Made by a program: the position numbers and the translations under genes
Assembly (NCBI GenBank): GCA_038744685.1
Contig: JBCDMB010000011.1
Coordinates: forward strand, 35,550-99,549
DNA from: Verrucomicrobiota bacterium
GTDB taxonomy: Bacteria; Verrucomicrobiota; Verrucomicrobiia; Opitutales; Puniceicoccaceae
Direction: 5' to 3'
Length of the DNA stretch: 64,000 bases
Part shown: positions 26,232-35,312 of the stretch, piece by piece
How positions within the stretch are numbered: position 1 is the first letter of the stretch
How the letters are laid out: every line of letters starts with the position of its first letter
Notes under the pieces: generated by a model
What the model was told of the DNA's origin: nothing
Seen by the model: only the letters and a program-made list of their open reading frames with translations
Databases searched by the model: none

Positions 26232-26445
26232 GACTCCCTCGCGGTTCGTCTGATCCGTCCGGTTGGATAAACGAAGGCAGCAAACCTGTCTCGCCGTAGC
26301 TCTTCAGCGAAGGCGGAAGGCGGCCTCATCGGGCAGCGTTAGCAGATAGGTCCGAGAGCCTATGTGGCCCGCAAACTTCTCAGCGGCCTCACCCGGATTC
26401 CGGCGGTGTCGAAATCACGAGCCAAAGGAGATTAACCGAAGGGCC
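26232..26445. repeat. Extragenic stretch with a CGCC...GGCG palindrome
   Basis: At 26292-26315 the sequence CGCCGTAGCTCTTCAGCGAA followed by GGCG can form a short imperfect hairpin, a common type of extragenic palindrome. It sits between convergent genes (phosphotransferase and aminotransferase). No gene is seen in this stretch. Confidence 0.3.
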
Positions 26446-27693
26446 CTAAAACGAAAATCGATACTTCGCCAAACGGGTGCGAATCTCTTCCACCACCCGC
26501 TCTTCATTTTCCTCGCCGTGCGCCTCGAAGGTCACAGAGAACCGCACAAAGGCACCAACGTCGTCCCACGGGACGGTGCTGACGAGCTCTTCTCGAATCA
26601 ACCACTGGCTGAAGTCTTCCCCTGTATCGAAATTCGTTTTCTCCCCAGAGGAGTCTTCGGCGGCAGACGGTGCCTTCACGTAGAGAAAAAAGCTTCCTTG
26701 TGGCTTCTTTGCATCGAAGCCGGCCTCTCGGAGAGCTCCAACAAGGCGGTCCATCCGACGCGAGTATTTAGCAGCGATTTCCTGAGTGATCCAAGGTTGA
26801 CTGAGCGCCGTCTCCCCCGCCTTTTGGATCGCTAAAAACTGGCCGGAATCCGAGTTGTCTTTCACATGCCCATAGGCAGCGACAATCAGTGGATTACCAA
26901 CCACGAATCCGATCCGCCAACCTGTCATGTTGAAACCCTTTGACAACGAATGCAGCTCGACAGCGACATCTTTGCCACCTTCGACCTGTAGGATCGAAAG
27001 CGGTTCCCCTTCGAAAATGAGAGCGGCATACGCTGCGTCCTGAATCACGACGATCTCGTTCTCCTTTGCAAAACGGACTACTTCTTCGAAAAACTCACGG
27101 GTTGCAGAAGCACCGGTTGGGTTATTCGGGTAATTGAGCACCATGACTTTGGCACGTTTGCAAATATCTGCCGGCACTGCCGCCAAATCGGGGAGAAAAC
27201 CATTTTCTGCATGGAGAGGCATATTGAACACCTCCCCACCGTAATACTGCGCATGAGTGCCGAGAACCGGGTAGCCCGGAGTCGTCATCAAGACGACATC
27301 ACCAGGGTTCACGAAACAAGCGGGAAGCATGGTCAGAGCCGTCTTCGATCCGATCGAGTGAAGCACCTCGGTTCCCGGATCGATCCCTTTCACTCCAAAG
27401 ACCTTCTCCATGTAGTGCGCCGCTACTTCAAGAAACGATTCACAACCATTATCGGCGTATCCGCGATTCTCTGGACGAGCCGCCTCGTTTTGAAGGGTTT
27501 GAACGACCTCCGGGTATGCCATACGATCGGGCTCGCCTACCCCCATATCGATCAATGCCTTTCCAGGGTGTGTCTTTACCGCTGCCCGCTTTGCACGCTT
27601 GATCTTCTCAAATTTGTAGATGGCGGTGTCTTTGCCGAACCCGGCTCCCCCAATTCGCTCTGCAAATTGTGATTGAATGTATGACTCACCCAT
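26446..27693 (-). CDS. dapL: LL-diaminopimelate aminotransferase-like PLP enzyme
   Basis: This class I aminotransferase contains LNYPNNPTGA, QDAAYAAL and the PLP-binding Lys in SLSKGFNMTGWRIGF. The N-terminus (FGKDTAIYKFEKIKRAK, then IDMGVGEPD) resembles LL-diaminopimelate aminotransferases, which make lysine and peptidoglycan precursors in chlamydiae, Verrucomicrobia and plants. The ATG at 27693 gives 415 residues. Related aminotransferases cannot be ruled out by eye, so the symbol is provisional. It is divergent from panC. Confidence 0.8.
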   Translation of the reverse strand: MGESYIQSQFAERIGGAGFGKDTAIYKFEKIKRAKRAAVKTHPGKALIDMGVGEPDRMAYPEVVQTLQNEAARPENRGYADNGCESFLEVAAHYMEKVFGVKGIDPGTEVLHSIGSKTALTMLPACFVNPGDVVLMTTPGYPVLGTHAQYYGGEVFNMPLHAENGFLPDLAAVPADICKRAKVMVLNYPNNPTGASATREFFEEVVRFAKENEIVVIQDAAYAALIFEGEPLSILQVEGGKDVAVELHSLSKGFNMTGWRIGFVVGNPLIVAAYGHVKDNSDSGQFLAIQKAGETALSQPWITQEIAAKYSRRMDRLVGALREAGFDAKKPQGSFFLYVKAPSAAEDSSGEKTNFDTGEDFSQWLIREELVSTVPWDDVGAFVRFSVTFEAHGEENEERVVEEIRTRLAKYRFSF

Positions 27694-27829
27694 GGGCTCG
27701 TATAATTTTAACAGACTTGTGGTAAAGCAAGGAGCGAATCGCTTTTCCACTGCGGTTCGAAAATCCTGCTTCCCACCTCCACCTCAGTTTTAGTTGAATC
27801 AGAGCGGTCTTTGCGTTTTGGTCGCTCGA

Positions 27830-28672
27830 ATGCAGATCATCGAGTCAATCAACGAGATGCAATCCGTCGCGATATCGAATCGCTCCAAAGGACGCCTAAT
27901 CGCCCTGGTTCCAACCATGGGAGCCCTCCACACCGGACATGGTGGGTTGATCAAGGAGGCGAAAGAAAAAGGCGACCTCACTGTCGTCTCCCTCTTCCTC
28001 AACCCAACTCAGTTTGCTCCCAACGAAGACTTTCAGTCCTACCCAAGAGACTTCGCGAAGGATCGCGCCTTTTGCGAAGAGCACCAGGTCGACATCCTCT
28101 TTGTCCCAAAAGAAGAAGAAGTCTTCCCTCCAAACTATTCTGTTCATGTCGAAGAGTCTTTTGTAAGTGCGGGTCTTTGTGGGATCTCCCGTCCCCAGCA
28201 CTTCCGCGGGGTTACGACTATCTGCGCGAAGCTCTTCAACATCGTCCGTCCGGACGCTGCCGTTTTTGGACAGAAAGACGCCCAACAATGCGCGGTGTTG
28301 CGGAAAATGATCCAAGACCTTCACCTCCCGATCGAACTGGTGGTTGCACCGACAGTTCGTGAAGACGATGGGCTCGCATTGAGCTCCCGTAACCAATATC
28401 TCACTACGGAGCAGCGGAACGATGCTAAATATCTCTTCAAGGCGCTGGAAGAAGGGAAAAGGCTGGTCGAAGAAGGGGTTCGCAGCGTTGACCGAGTCAT
28501 CGCGGAAGTGACACACGTTCTTTCGGGCAGGCGCCGGATCCGAATCATTTATGCTTCTATTGTCGACTCGGAATACATGCAGCCCATGCGGGAGATCGTT
28601 CCCGGTAAGTGCCTGATCGCGGTGGCCTGCTGGCTCGACCAAGTCCGGCTCATCGACAACATCGAATTGTAG
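27830..28672 (+). CDS. panC: Pantoate-beta-alanine ligase
   Basis: PanC joins pantoate and beta-alanine with ATP, the last step of vitamin B5 synthesis. The ATP-binding HIGH-like motif VPTMGALHTGHGGLI (His34, His37), SLFLNPTQFAPNEDF, the FGQKDAQQ loop and LALSSRNQYL are all present. The ATG at 27830 gives 280 residues; an upstream TTG is unlikely. It lies 37 bp before nadB; the pair may share a transcript for cofactor synthesis. Confidence 0.95.
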   Translation: MQIIESINEMQSVAISNRSKGRLIALVPTMGALHTGHGGLIKEAKEKGDLTVVSLFLNPTQFAPNEDFQSYPRDFAKDRAFCEEHQVDILFVPKEEEVFPPNYSVHVEESFVSAGLCGISRPQHFRGVTTICAKLFNIVRPDAAVFGQKDAQQCAVLRKMIQDLHLPIELVVAPTVREDDGLALSSRNQYLTTEQRNDAKYLFKALEEGKRLVEEGVRSVDRVIAEVTHVLSGRRRIRIIYASIVDSEYMQPMREIVPGKCLIAVACWLDQVRLIDNIEL

Positions 28673-28709
28673 ACTACACTGCTCCCCTTTCCGTGAGAGC
28701 TTTCACGAT

Positions 28710-30314
28710 TTGAAAACCTTCGATTTTGACGCCGTTGTTGTCGGCAGTGGGATCGCCGGCCTCAGCTTCGCCCTTGGACTGGCCGCTCGAGGCCGTTCGG
28801 TCTGCCTTGTAACCAAAAAGAACAAGGCTGAATCCAACACGAATTACGCGCAGGGGGGAATTGCGTGTGTCACCTCGGCTACCGACGACTTTGAATCACA
28901 CGTGCGGGATACTCTCGAAGCGGGAGACGGATTGTGTAATCCCGAAGTTGTCCTCGATGTGGTGAGAGATGGTCCGGCCAGAATCGAAGAAATCGCGAGG
29001 ATTGGAGTGGAGTTTTCTCAACTCGACGACGGAAGGGTGTCACTCGGCAAGGAAGGCGGGCATTCGAAACGGCGCATTCTTCACGTAAAAGACATCACTG
29101 GAAGGGCGATTGAGGAGGCTTTACTTCATTCAGTAGCCGCAAACGAGCGGATCGAGGTACATGAGCACTGTATGGCGATCGATCTCATCACGACCCGCAA
29201 ACTGAAGAAGTTTGGGTTTCAGGGGTCCGGGACCGACAACCGGGTCGTCGGTCTTTACTGTTACAACGAGCAAACTGGCGAGGTCTTCGCCCTCCGCACT
29301 CCGGCCGTCCTACTCGCTACCGGAGGCGTCGGCCAAGCCTACCAGTTCACAACCAATCCCGACATCGCTACTGGAGACGGAATCGCGATGGCCTATCGGG
29401 CAGGAGCCGAAATCCAGAACCTTGAATTCGTCCAGTTTCACCCCACCGCATTCTTTTCCAGAGACGGCAATCGGTTTCTCATAAGCGAAGCGGTTCGCGG
29501 GGAGGGAGCAATTTTGCGCAACTCGGAAGGGAAATCCTTCATGGAAAACTATCATCCACGCCGGGACCTTGCACCAAGGGATGTTGTCGCCCGAGCGATT
29601 GATTCCGAGATGAAACGCTCCGGCTCCGAGCATGTTTACCTCGATATCACCACTAAGTCGAAAGAAGAGCTCGAGGAGCGGTTTCCGACCATTTATGCTC
29701 ACTGCCGCGAACAGGGGATTCGTATCGAATCAGACTGGATTCCGGTCGTTCCTGCTGCCCACTACCTTTGCGGCGGAGTAGCTACCTCACTCTCGGCGGA
29801 GACATCGATCAGAGGATTGTATGCTTGCGGAGAAGTCGCATGCACAGGTCTCCACGGTGCAAATCGACTGGCCAGCAACTCCCTTTTGGAAGCGCTTGTT
29901 CTCGCTCACCGAGCCGTCGATTCGGTAGATGGTTTCCTCGCAGCAGGCCCTGGAGTCTCTCCCGATCTCCCTCCATGGGTAGATGGCAATGTGAGTGATT
30001 CCGACGAGCGGGTGATCCTTTTCCACAACTGGAGCGAGCTCCGGAAAACCCTTTGGGACTATGTTGGAATCGTCCGCACGACCAAGCGCTTGGAGCGTGC
30101 TCGCGCGAGGATCCAACTTCTTTCCAGGGAAATCAACGACTACTACTGGAATTTTCGCGTCGAGCCCAAACTCCTTGAGCTCCGCAATCTCGTTCAAGTT
30201 GCCGATCTAATGGTCCGCTGCGCTCTCCAGCGAAAGGAAAGCCGCGGCCTCCACTACATCCTCGACTATCCTTCGTTATCTCCTGAGGCAAGGGACACGA
30301 AGATTATGGATTAG
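28710..30314 (+). CDS. nadB: L-aspartate oxidase
   Basis: NadB oxidises aspartate to iminoaspartate, the first step of NAD synthesis. The FAD site is VVVGSGIAGLSFALGLA, followed by SNTNYAQGGIACV, the active-site HPTAFF and GEGAILRNSEG, and the closing GLHGANRLASNSLLEALV. The last 100 residues form the usual helical domain. The likely start is TTG at 28710, since the FAD motif begins at about residue 9. At 534 residues the length is typical. Confidence 0.95.
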   Translation: MKTFDFDAVVVGSGIAGLSFALGLAARGRSVCLVTKKNKAESNTNYAQGGIACVTSATDDFESHVRDTLEAGDGLCNPEVVLDVVRDGPARIEEIARIGVEFSQLDDGRVSLGKEGGHSKRRILHVKDITGRAIEEALLHSVAANERIEVHEHCMAIDLITTRKLKKFGFQGSGTDNRVVGLYCYNEQTGEVFALRTPAVLLATGGVGQAYQFTTNPDIATGDGIAMAYRAGAEIQNLEFVQFHPTAFFSRDGNRFLISEAVRGEGAILRNSEGKSFMENYHPRRDLAPRDVVARAIDSEMKRSGSEHVYLDITTKSKEELEERFPTIYAHCREQGIRIESDWIPVVPAAHYLCGGVATSLSAETSIRGLYACGEVACTGLHGANRLASNSLLEALVLAHRAVDSVDGFLAAGPGVSPDLPPWVDGNVSDSDERVILFHNWSELRKTLWDYVGIVRTTKRLERARARIQLLSREINDYYWNFRVEPKLLELRNLVQVADLMVRCALQRKESRGLHYILDYPSLSPEARDTKIMD

Positions 30315-30324
30315 AAGAAAGTGG

Positions 30325-30417
30325 CGAACGTCGAACATCGAACTTCCAACGTTGAAGATCGAATATGAATCACCCTTTCGACGTTGGACGTTTAGCGTTC
30401 GACGTTGGATGTTCGCT
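30325..30417. repeat. Long inverted repeat built of GTCGAACATCGAAC units
   Basis: The left arm begins GCGAACGTCGAACATCGAAC and the right arm ends CGACGTTGGATGTTCGC, so the 93-bp segment can fold into one large imperfect hairpin. It fills the gap between the convergent ends of nadB and the ABC ATPase gene. Such CGAACATCGAAC/GTTCGACGTTGG repeats belong to an extragenic family seen in several planctomycete/verrucomicrobial genomes. A role as a two-way terminator is possible, although no T-run is present. Confidence 0.6.
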
Positions 30418-30425
30418 ATCCTTCT

Positions 30426-31157
30426 TCACCAACGAAGAACCCGCTGGAAGAATCGCTCTGCCTCCGGAGTCTGTGGCGAGTCGATCACTTTAGAAGGAGA
30501 CCCCTGTTCGAGAATATTTCCGTCGTGCAAAAACAGCACTTCATCCGCTACCTCACGAGCAAACCCAATTTCGTGGGTGACGAGAACCAAATCTCTCTCC
30601 TGCTCCCTTACCTCTCTGATCGCCTCAAGCACTTCGAAGGTCATCTCCGGATCAAGAGCTGAAGTCGGTTCATCAAAGAACAGCAGAGACGGTTGAAAGG
30701 CCATTGCACGGGCGATGGCCACCCTTTGCCGCTGCCCACCGGACAAAATTCCGGGCTTTTTCCCAGCGTGTTCACCCAACTGAAATCTCCGGAGCTGGTC
30801 CATTGCCTTTTCAACAGCCTCCTCCGGAGGGCATCCGTGAACTTTCTCCAAAGGTAAGGAGATATTTTCAACCGCTGACAGATGAGGGAATAGGTTGAAT
30901 GCCTGGAACACCGTTCCGACTCTTCGCCGATAGGCCAAAAGCTCCTTCTCTTCGAAAGACATCTCTTGACCGTCCCAAACGACCCTCCCCGAGTCCGGCT
31001 TCAATAGTCCGGCAAGGATGCGAAGAAGGGTTGATTTCCCACCTCCTGAAGGGCCAACGACGACGAGCACCCGCGCATTGACTACCTTCACACAAACCTC
31101 ATGTAAGACCGATCTTTCCGAGAAAGAAACCGTCAGATTAGAGACTTCTAGATTCAT
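30426..31157 (-). CDS. Polar amino acid ABC transporter, ATPase subunit
   Basis: The 243-residue ATPase has Walker A GPSGGGKST (35-43), the signature LSGGQRQRVAIARAM and Walker B LLFFDEPTSALDPEM. It ends with the HDG and EQGSP motifs of GlnQ/HisP-type importers. Its start overlaps the stop of the permease gene (ATGA). The matching binding-protein gene is probably at 35313-36077, separated by an unrelated cassette. Confidence 0.93.
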   Translation of the reverse strand: MNLEVSNLTVSFSERSVLHEVCVKVVNARVLVVVGPSGGGKSTLLRILAGLLKPDSGRVVWDGQEMSFEEKELLAYRRRVGTVFQAFNLFPHLSAVENISLPLEKVHGCPPEEAVEKAMDQLRRFQLGEHAGKKPGILSGGQRQRVAIARAMAFQPSLLFFDEPTSALDPEMTFEVLEAIREVREQERDLVLVTHEIGFAREVADEVLFLHDGNILEQGSPSKVIDSPQTPEAERFFQRVLRW

Positions 31158-31912
31158 GCGGGATGCTCTAAACGTTCCTCCATTCTCCTTGCGAAAAGGG
31201 AAATGGGAAGGGTAAGGATAAGGTATCCGACAGCCAACGGGAGAAAGCTTTCGAAAGTGCTAAACGTAAAAGAATTCACCTCCTGCGCATTCAAGGTCAG
31301 CTCATTGACCGCAATGATTGAAAGGAGGGAGCTGTCTTTAATCAGTGACGCGAACTGGCCGCTAAGCGGGGGAAGCGTTTGCCGAATCGCTTGAGGCAAG
31401 ATCACGAAGCGCAGCGTTTGTGAGTCAGTAAAACCGACTGCCCGAGCACTTTCCCGCTGAGAAGCCGAAACACTTTCGAGGCCTGCTCGGAAAATCTCGG
31501 CAATATACGCTCCAGAAAATAGAGCCAAAACCAAAACGCCGACCACATACCGGTTGCTGATCCCGTACCCGTCAGCGACAATGTAGAAGAAGATCAAAAT
31601 CTGAACGAGGAAAGGAGTTCCCCGAATCAGTTCGATATAAAGAGTCGCAAGACTTCGCAAAAAAGGGCGATTGGAAGAACGGGCGAGTGCACAACCGAAG
31701 CCAATCAAAGTGCTCAAAGAGAGAGCGGCAGCGGAAATCCATAGGGTATTCAACCAACCGTCCAAAAATTTGTCTCGATATTCCCATACACCCTTCCAAT
31801 CCCAACCGTAATCCAGCTGGAAAAACGCGAAGGCGAAGAAGCCGCCGAGAACAACCAACGCAAACAGCCAGCCAGCGAACACCCGGGCCGGAGAAACTTG
31901 ATCCTTAGTCAA
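31154..31912 (-). CDS. Polar amino acid ABC transporter, permease subunit
   Basis: About five to six membrane helices and the HisM/GlnP motif ELIRGTPFLVQILIFFYIV, plus the EAA loop SARAVGFTDSQTLRFVILPQ, mark a polar amino acid permease. The TTG at 31912 gives 252 residues. It overlaps the ATPase gene by four bases. The small membrane-protein gene at 31965 lies 52 bp upstream on the same strand. Confidence 0.92.
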   Translation of the reverse strand: MTKDQVSPARVFAGWLFALVVLGGFFAFAFFQLDYGWDWKGVWEYRDKFLDGWLNTLWISAAALSLSTLIGFGCALARSSNRPFLRSLATLYIELIRGTPFLVQILIFFYIVADGYGISNRYVVGVLVLALFSGAYIAEIFRAGLESVSASQRESARAVGFTDSQTLRFVILPQAIRQTLPPLSGQFASLIKDSSLLSIIAVNELTLNAQEVNSFTFSTFESFLPLAVGYLILTLPISLFARRMEERLEHPA

Positions 31913-31964
31913 AACAACTACTGGGGATCACTTGCATTGATAAAAATCGACCGGATTTCCACAC

Positions 31965-32252
31965 TCAACTTATCCCCGGAGGTCGAGGGTTTCGCAAAGA
32001 TGAATGGTGAATGAACCAATAAACCGCCAGACCCAGTAATCCAAACACGAGACCACAGAGTCCCCAAAAGGTCGGCCCGAAGAAAAACAATCCGCCACTT
32101 TGGCGTAGCTTAGCGTCCTGACTGATGCCGATGAACAGAGCCACGTGGAGCGCGATGACCACGCAAGTCCATAGAATACCAATCAAAGTGAAAAGACCGA
32201 CAAGTCCGCCTTGAGACGAGGAAACTGGATTTGGGAATATCGAAAAGTCCAT
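31965..32252 (-). CDS. Small two- to three-helix membrane protein
   Basis: The 95-residue product has hydrophobic segments at about 15-42 and 52-76, the latter Gly/Phe-rich (GLFFFGPTFWGLCGLVFGLL). It is not recognised. It sits between the ABC permease gene and the oppositely oriented cyclase cassette. Confidence 0.45.
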   Translation of the reverse strand: MDFSIFPNPVSSSQGGLVGLFTLIGILWTCVVIALHVALFIGISQDAKLRQSGGLFFFGPTFWGLCGLVFGLLGLAVYWFIHHSSLRNPRPPGIS

Positions 32253-32449
32253 GACCGAAAGCTAGTGCCCACTCCGCGCCTGCTCAATTCGAAAGGAAGC
32301 GGATTCGGGAGTGCGCCAGTTTTGGCGGAATCCAAAAAAGGTTTCTCATTCAGTTTGCTTTTCAAAATTTCTCTCATCCATTCCGAGCTCTTATGAAAAG
32401 CACGCCAAAAAATATTGGGCGATAGCTCCCAGGAGAACGTTAATTTTTC

Positions 32450-34189
32450 ATGAAGCCAACCGCCTTAGCCCATTTCTTCAGCCGGACGGTCCTGCCGTCG
32501 GAGATGCATTCACTTTCACTCCCTGAGTTGGTCGATTCAATTGCAGCCAACCCTGGAATCCTTCATCTCATTGAGACAGTAGGGTCACAAGACGTATACA
32601 GCCAATCGGTCATTGATGAATTCACAGGATCGAGTCACATCCCTTCTCTCCACTCCTACCGTCAAATTCGTTCCGGCCTCAGCCTGAGCCTCGGTAAACT
32701 CTTAACAGAGATCTCCTCTTTCGTCCGAATCGAGGACAAGGGGATTGCCGATGAATGGATGATGCTCGCGGATCGGGTGATCAACCACCCTGAGTTCGAT
32801 ATCCAGGTACGGAAGCTCGTAGCGGATGGACCCCTTGCGTCGTCCTACCGGAAATTGGCAGCCGACTTTCTGGAGGAGGACCCACACGTGGTTTTTCCAA
32901 CCTCGCCTTACCGGATCAGTCAGGGGCATGTAGTGTCCGACGAAGAATACACCGCAATCGATGGGGTAATTACCTCTACGGTCACCACCAGCATTCGTGT
33001 GGTTGACGATGTGCTCAACCCTGCTGAACCCCTTTTGCGCAACATTTACGCGCCCCACCGGCGCTGTATCGCGCTCGTCGATAGCAACGTGGACCTTCAT
33101 TTCGACGACACTATCAAGCGCTACTTCAAGCACCACGACATCGACCTGCTTTACAAGGTGCACCGTGCCATGGAGGTCGATAAAGACATTTCCAGCGTCG
33201 AGACCATCCTCGGGCAGCTCAAGGCTCTCGGCGCCTCGAGAAATGAGCCAATCCTCATCGTTGGGGGTGGAGTGTTAGCGGATATCGCTGGCTTTGCCTG
33301 CGCTTTATATCACCGCAACACCCCATACGTCATGCTGAACACGAGCGTCGTAAGCGGGATAGACGCAGGGCCGTCACCACGCACGTGCTCAGACGGATAC
33401 GGATACAAAAACCTTTTTGGGGCTTACCACGCTCCCATTGTCTCGATCACGGACCGGACCTTCTTCCGGACCCTACGCAAAGGATGGATCCGTCATGGCG
33501 TTGCAGAGATAATCAAGATGGGCGGAGCAAAAGACGTCGGGCTGATCGATCTCCTCGAACAGGTCGGCCCTCGCCTAGTCGATACCGCTTTTGGAACCAT
33601 TGACACCCCGAAAGGGTCGGAGGTCGATGTTCTCTCCAAGCGAATTCTTGGAGCCGCCCTCAAAAGCTACGTAGAGAGTGAGTATGACAACCTCTACGAA
33701 ACCCATCAGTGCAGGCCACATGCTTTCGGCCACACTTGGTCGCCCGGCTTTGAAATTGCCTCGGGTATGCTCCACGGTCACGCAATCTCGGTGGGGATGG
33801 GTTTCAATGCCTACCTCAGCCTTCGGCATGGCTGGATTTCTGAAGACGATCTGAACCGCTTGCTGCGTGTAATCTCTCTGTTCGACCTCAGCCTTTGGCA
33901 CGACATTCTTCTCGACACGGAAATTCTCTGGCAAGCACAGGTGAAAATGGTCGAGAAGCGAGGCGGGAACCTCTGTGCGCCCCTTCCTAAAGGTGGCCTT
34001 GGCAAATGTGGATATCTCAACGACCTCTCTCGTGAAGACATGGAAGACGCCGTTAGGTCGTACCAGCGGATCTGCGAAACTTTTCCGAGAAACGGTGTTG
34101 GGATAGAGCCTCTCTGCACGGACGTGGGTCTCGAAGATCCAGGAACGGTGGGGACGTCTTCCAGAGATCTAGACACCGCGGGTGCGTAG
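32450..34189 (+). CDS. Divergent sugar-phosphate cyclase (DHQS/EEVS superfamily)
   Basis: Residues about 200-560 match the 3-dehydroquinate synthase superfamily in the form used by sedoheptulose 7-phosphate cyclases. The NAD-binding motif VGGGVLADIAGFACALYHRN, the NLFGAYHAP loop and metal ligands Glu353 (GVAEIIKMG), His428 (HAFGHTWSP) and His442 (MLHGHAISVGM) are visible. The loop GIDAGPSPRTCSDGYGYK replaces the usual VDAGVGVKTGVN, so the product is uncertain: 2-epi-5-epi-valiolone, 2-epi-valiolone, desmethyl-4-deoxygadusol or something new. About 190 N-terminal residues have no recognised counterpart. It is 39 bp before a putative glycosyltransferase gene. Confidence 0.85.
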   Translation: MKPTALAHFFSRTVLPSEMHSLSLPELVDSIAANPGILHLIETVGSQDVYSQSVIDEFTGSSHIPSLHSYRQIRSGLSLSLGKLLTEISSFVRIEDKGIADEWMMLADRVINHPEFDIQVRKLVADGPLASSYRKLAADFLEEDPHVVFPTSPYRISQGHVVSDEEYTAIDGVITSTVTTSIRVVDDVLNPAEPLLRNIYAPHRRCIALVDSNVDLHFDDTIKRYFKHHDIDLLYKVHRAMEVDKDISSVETILGQLKALGASRNEPILIVGGGVLADIAGFACALYHRNTPYVMLNTSVVSGIDAGPSPRTCSDGYGYKNLFGAYHAPIVSITDRTFFRTLRKGWIRHGVAEIIKMGGAKDVGLIDLLEQVGPRLVDTAFGTIDTPKGSEVDVLSKRILGAALKSYVESEYDNLYETHQCRPHAFGHTWSPGFEIASGMLHGHAISVGMGFNAYLSLRHGWISEDDLNRLLRVISLFDLSLWHDILLDTEILWQAQVKMVEKRGGNLCAPLPKGGLGKCGYLNDLSREDMEDAVRSYQRICETFPRNGVGIEPLCTDVGLEDPGTVGTSSRDLDTAGA

Positions 34190-34228
34190 CCCCTTTCATT
34201 TCCGTGCGAGCGGAGTCTAAGCGCGTAA

Positions 34229-35281
34229 ATGAGTCATCGCACGGACATCGCTTCCGATCAATCTTCTGACCAGGTCCCTCACGATGTCTTCATGCCACTC
34301 TTCAGCGAGGGTTGGCATACCCGAGCGGTGCTCGAGGGCCTCTGTTTTCATACGAAAGTGCGGTCCATTCACATCGCGGCTCCAGCCGAACCCATTGAGC
34401 GATTGAAACCTGTCGTTGAAAGCTGGAATTGCGCTCCGATTACCTTCCATTGGGAAGATACTTTTTTTGGAGTCGACCTTCTGAGTAAGGCAAAACTCTT
34501 CGAACGTCTCAATGCGATCCCAGAGCTTTACCAACCGGGCTGGTTCTACCAGCAGCTACTCAAATTTGGAGCACAGGAAATCATAACCAGCCTCAGCGAT
34601 TGGACTCTTATTTGGGACAGCGATCTAATCATTCTCGGCGGTTGGCCTTTTTTCATCAACGACATTCCCGCATTTGCTCTTTTGCAGGACCGCTCCGCCG
34701 GTAACGCAGACATCGTCGCTTCCTGGAGAGGATGGATCAATGACACTCTAGGGGTGGAAGCGATTGAAGATGCACGCGGAACTTTCATTCCTCATCACAT
34801 GTGGTTTTATCGTCCAGCGATACAAGAGTTGCTCAACCGTTTTCAGGGGGAGGATCGCCACTGGACCCAATCGGTGATCGACTCGGTTGCCACCCATAAG
34901 TCTTTCAGCGAGTATTGGGCCGTCGCCAGCTGGATGAAGGCGCATTTTTCTAAAGCGTTAGCCTATCATCCCTACGAGGTGGCTGGAGCTACTACGGAAC
35001 GGTTTTTCGACGACGGCAGGGGTCTGTTTACCCAGGCATTTTCCCAATGGCATGAGAGGCAAATCGGGAAGAAACCACGCAGGTTTCCATCCTACGATTC
35101 AATCTTATCGTTTGTGAAACATGAATACGGCGAAGAAAGGATACCCTCCTCCCTCTCTCTCGAGGGTAGTGAACGCCACATCCGCAAGAACATCGCCAAC
35201 CGCCACGTGGAAGAGCTTCGTTCCCGATGGCTCGTCACCGAAAAGGAAGCGGCAGAGTTGGGAATCTCTCTAGGGCAGTAA
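34229..35281 (+). CDS. Putative glycosyltransferase (DUF6492-like)
   Basis: The 350-residue soluble protein has FERLNAIPELYQPGWFYQQL, an aligned hydrophobic strand and the acidic motif LIWDSDLIIL (Asp130, Asp132). These fit a GT-A-like nucleotide-sugar site as in DUF6492-type proteins, followed by RGTFIPHHMWF. The C-terminal 80 residues are basic. Assignment to glycosyl transfer is inference from the DxD context. Together with the upstream cyclase it could make a glycosylated cyclitol. Confidence 0.55.
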   Translation: MSHRTDIASDQSSDQVPHDVFMPLFSEGWHTRAVLEGLCFHTKVRSIHIAAPAEPIERLKPVVESWNCAPITFHWEDTFFGVDLLSKAKLFERLNAIPELYQPGWFYQQLLKFGAQEIITSLSDWTLIWDSDLIILGGWPFFINDIPAFALLQDRSAGNADIVASWRGWINDTLGVEAIEDARGTFIPHHMWFYRPAIQELLNRFQGEDRHWTQSVIDSVATHKSFSEYWAVASWMKAHFSKALAYHPYEVAGATTERFFDDGRGLFTQAFSQWHERQIGKKPRRFPSYDSILSFVKHEYGEERIPSSLSLEGSERHIRKNIANRHVEELRSRWLVTEKEAAELGISLGQ

Positions 35282-35312
35282 TCTATCCCCACTCGGCGTG
35301 GGCCAGAGGGTA

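Noticed and set aside
27896..28642. A minus-strand frame of about 248 codons opposite panC
   Set aside because: Antisense to a complete PanC with all motifs; no independent start signals or family resemblance.
35287..35302. CCCCACTCGGCGTGGG hairpin between the glycosyltransferase and binding-protein genes as a terminator
   Set aside because: The stem is only five to six pairs and no T-run follows on either strand, so it was not called.
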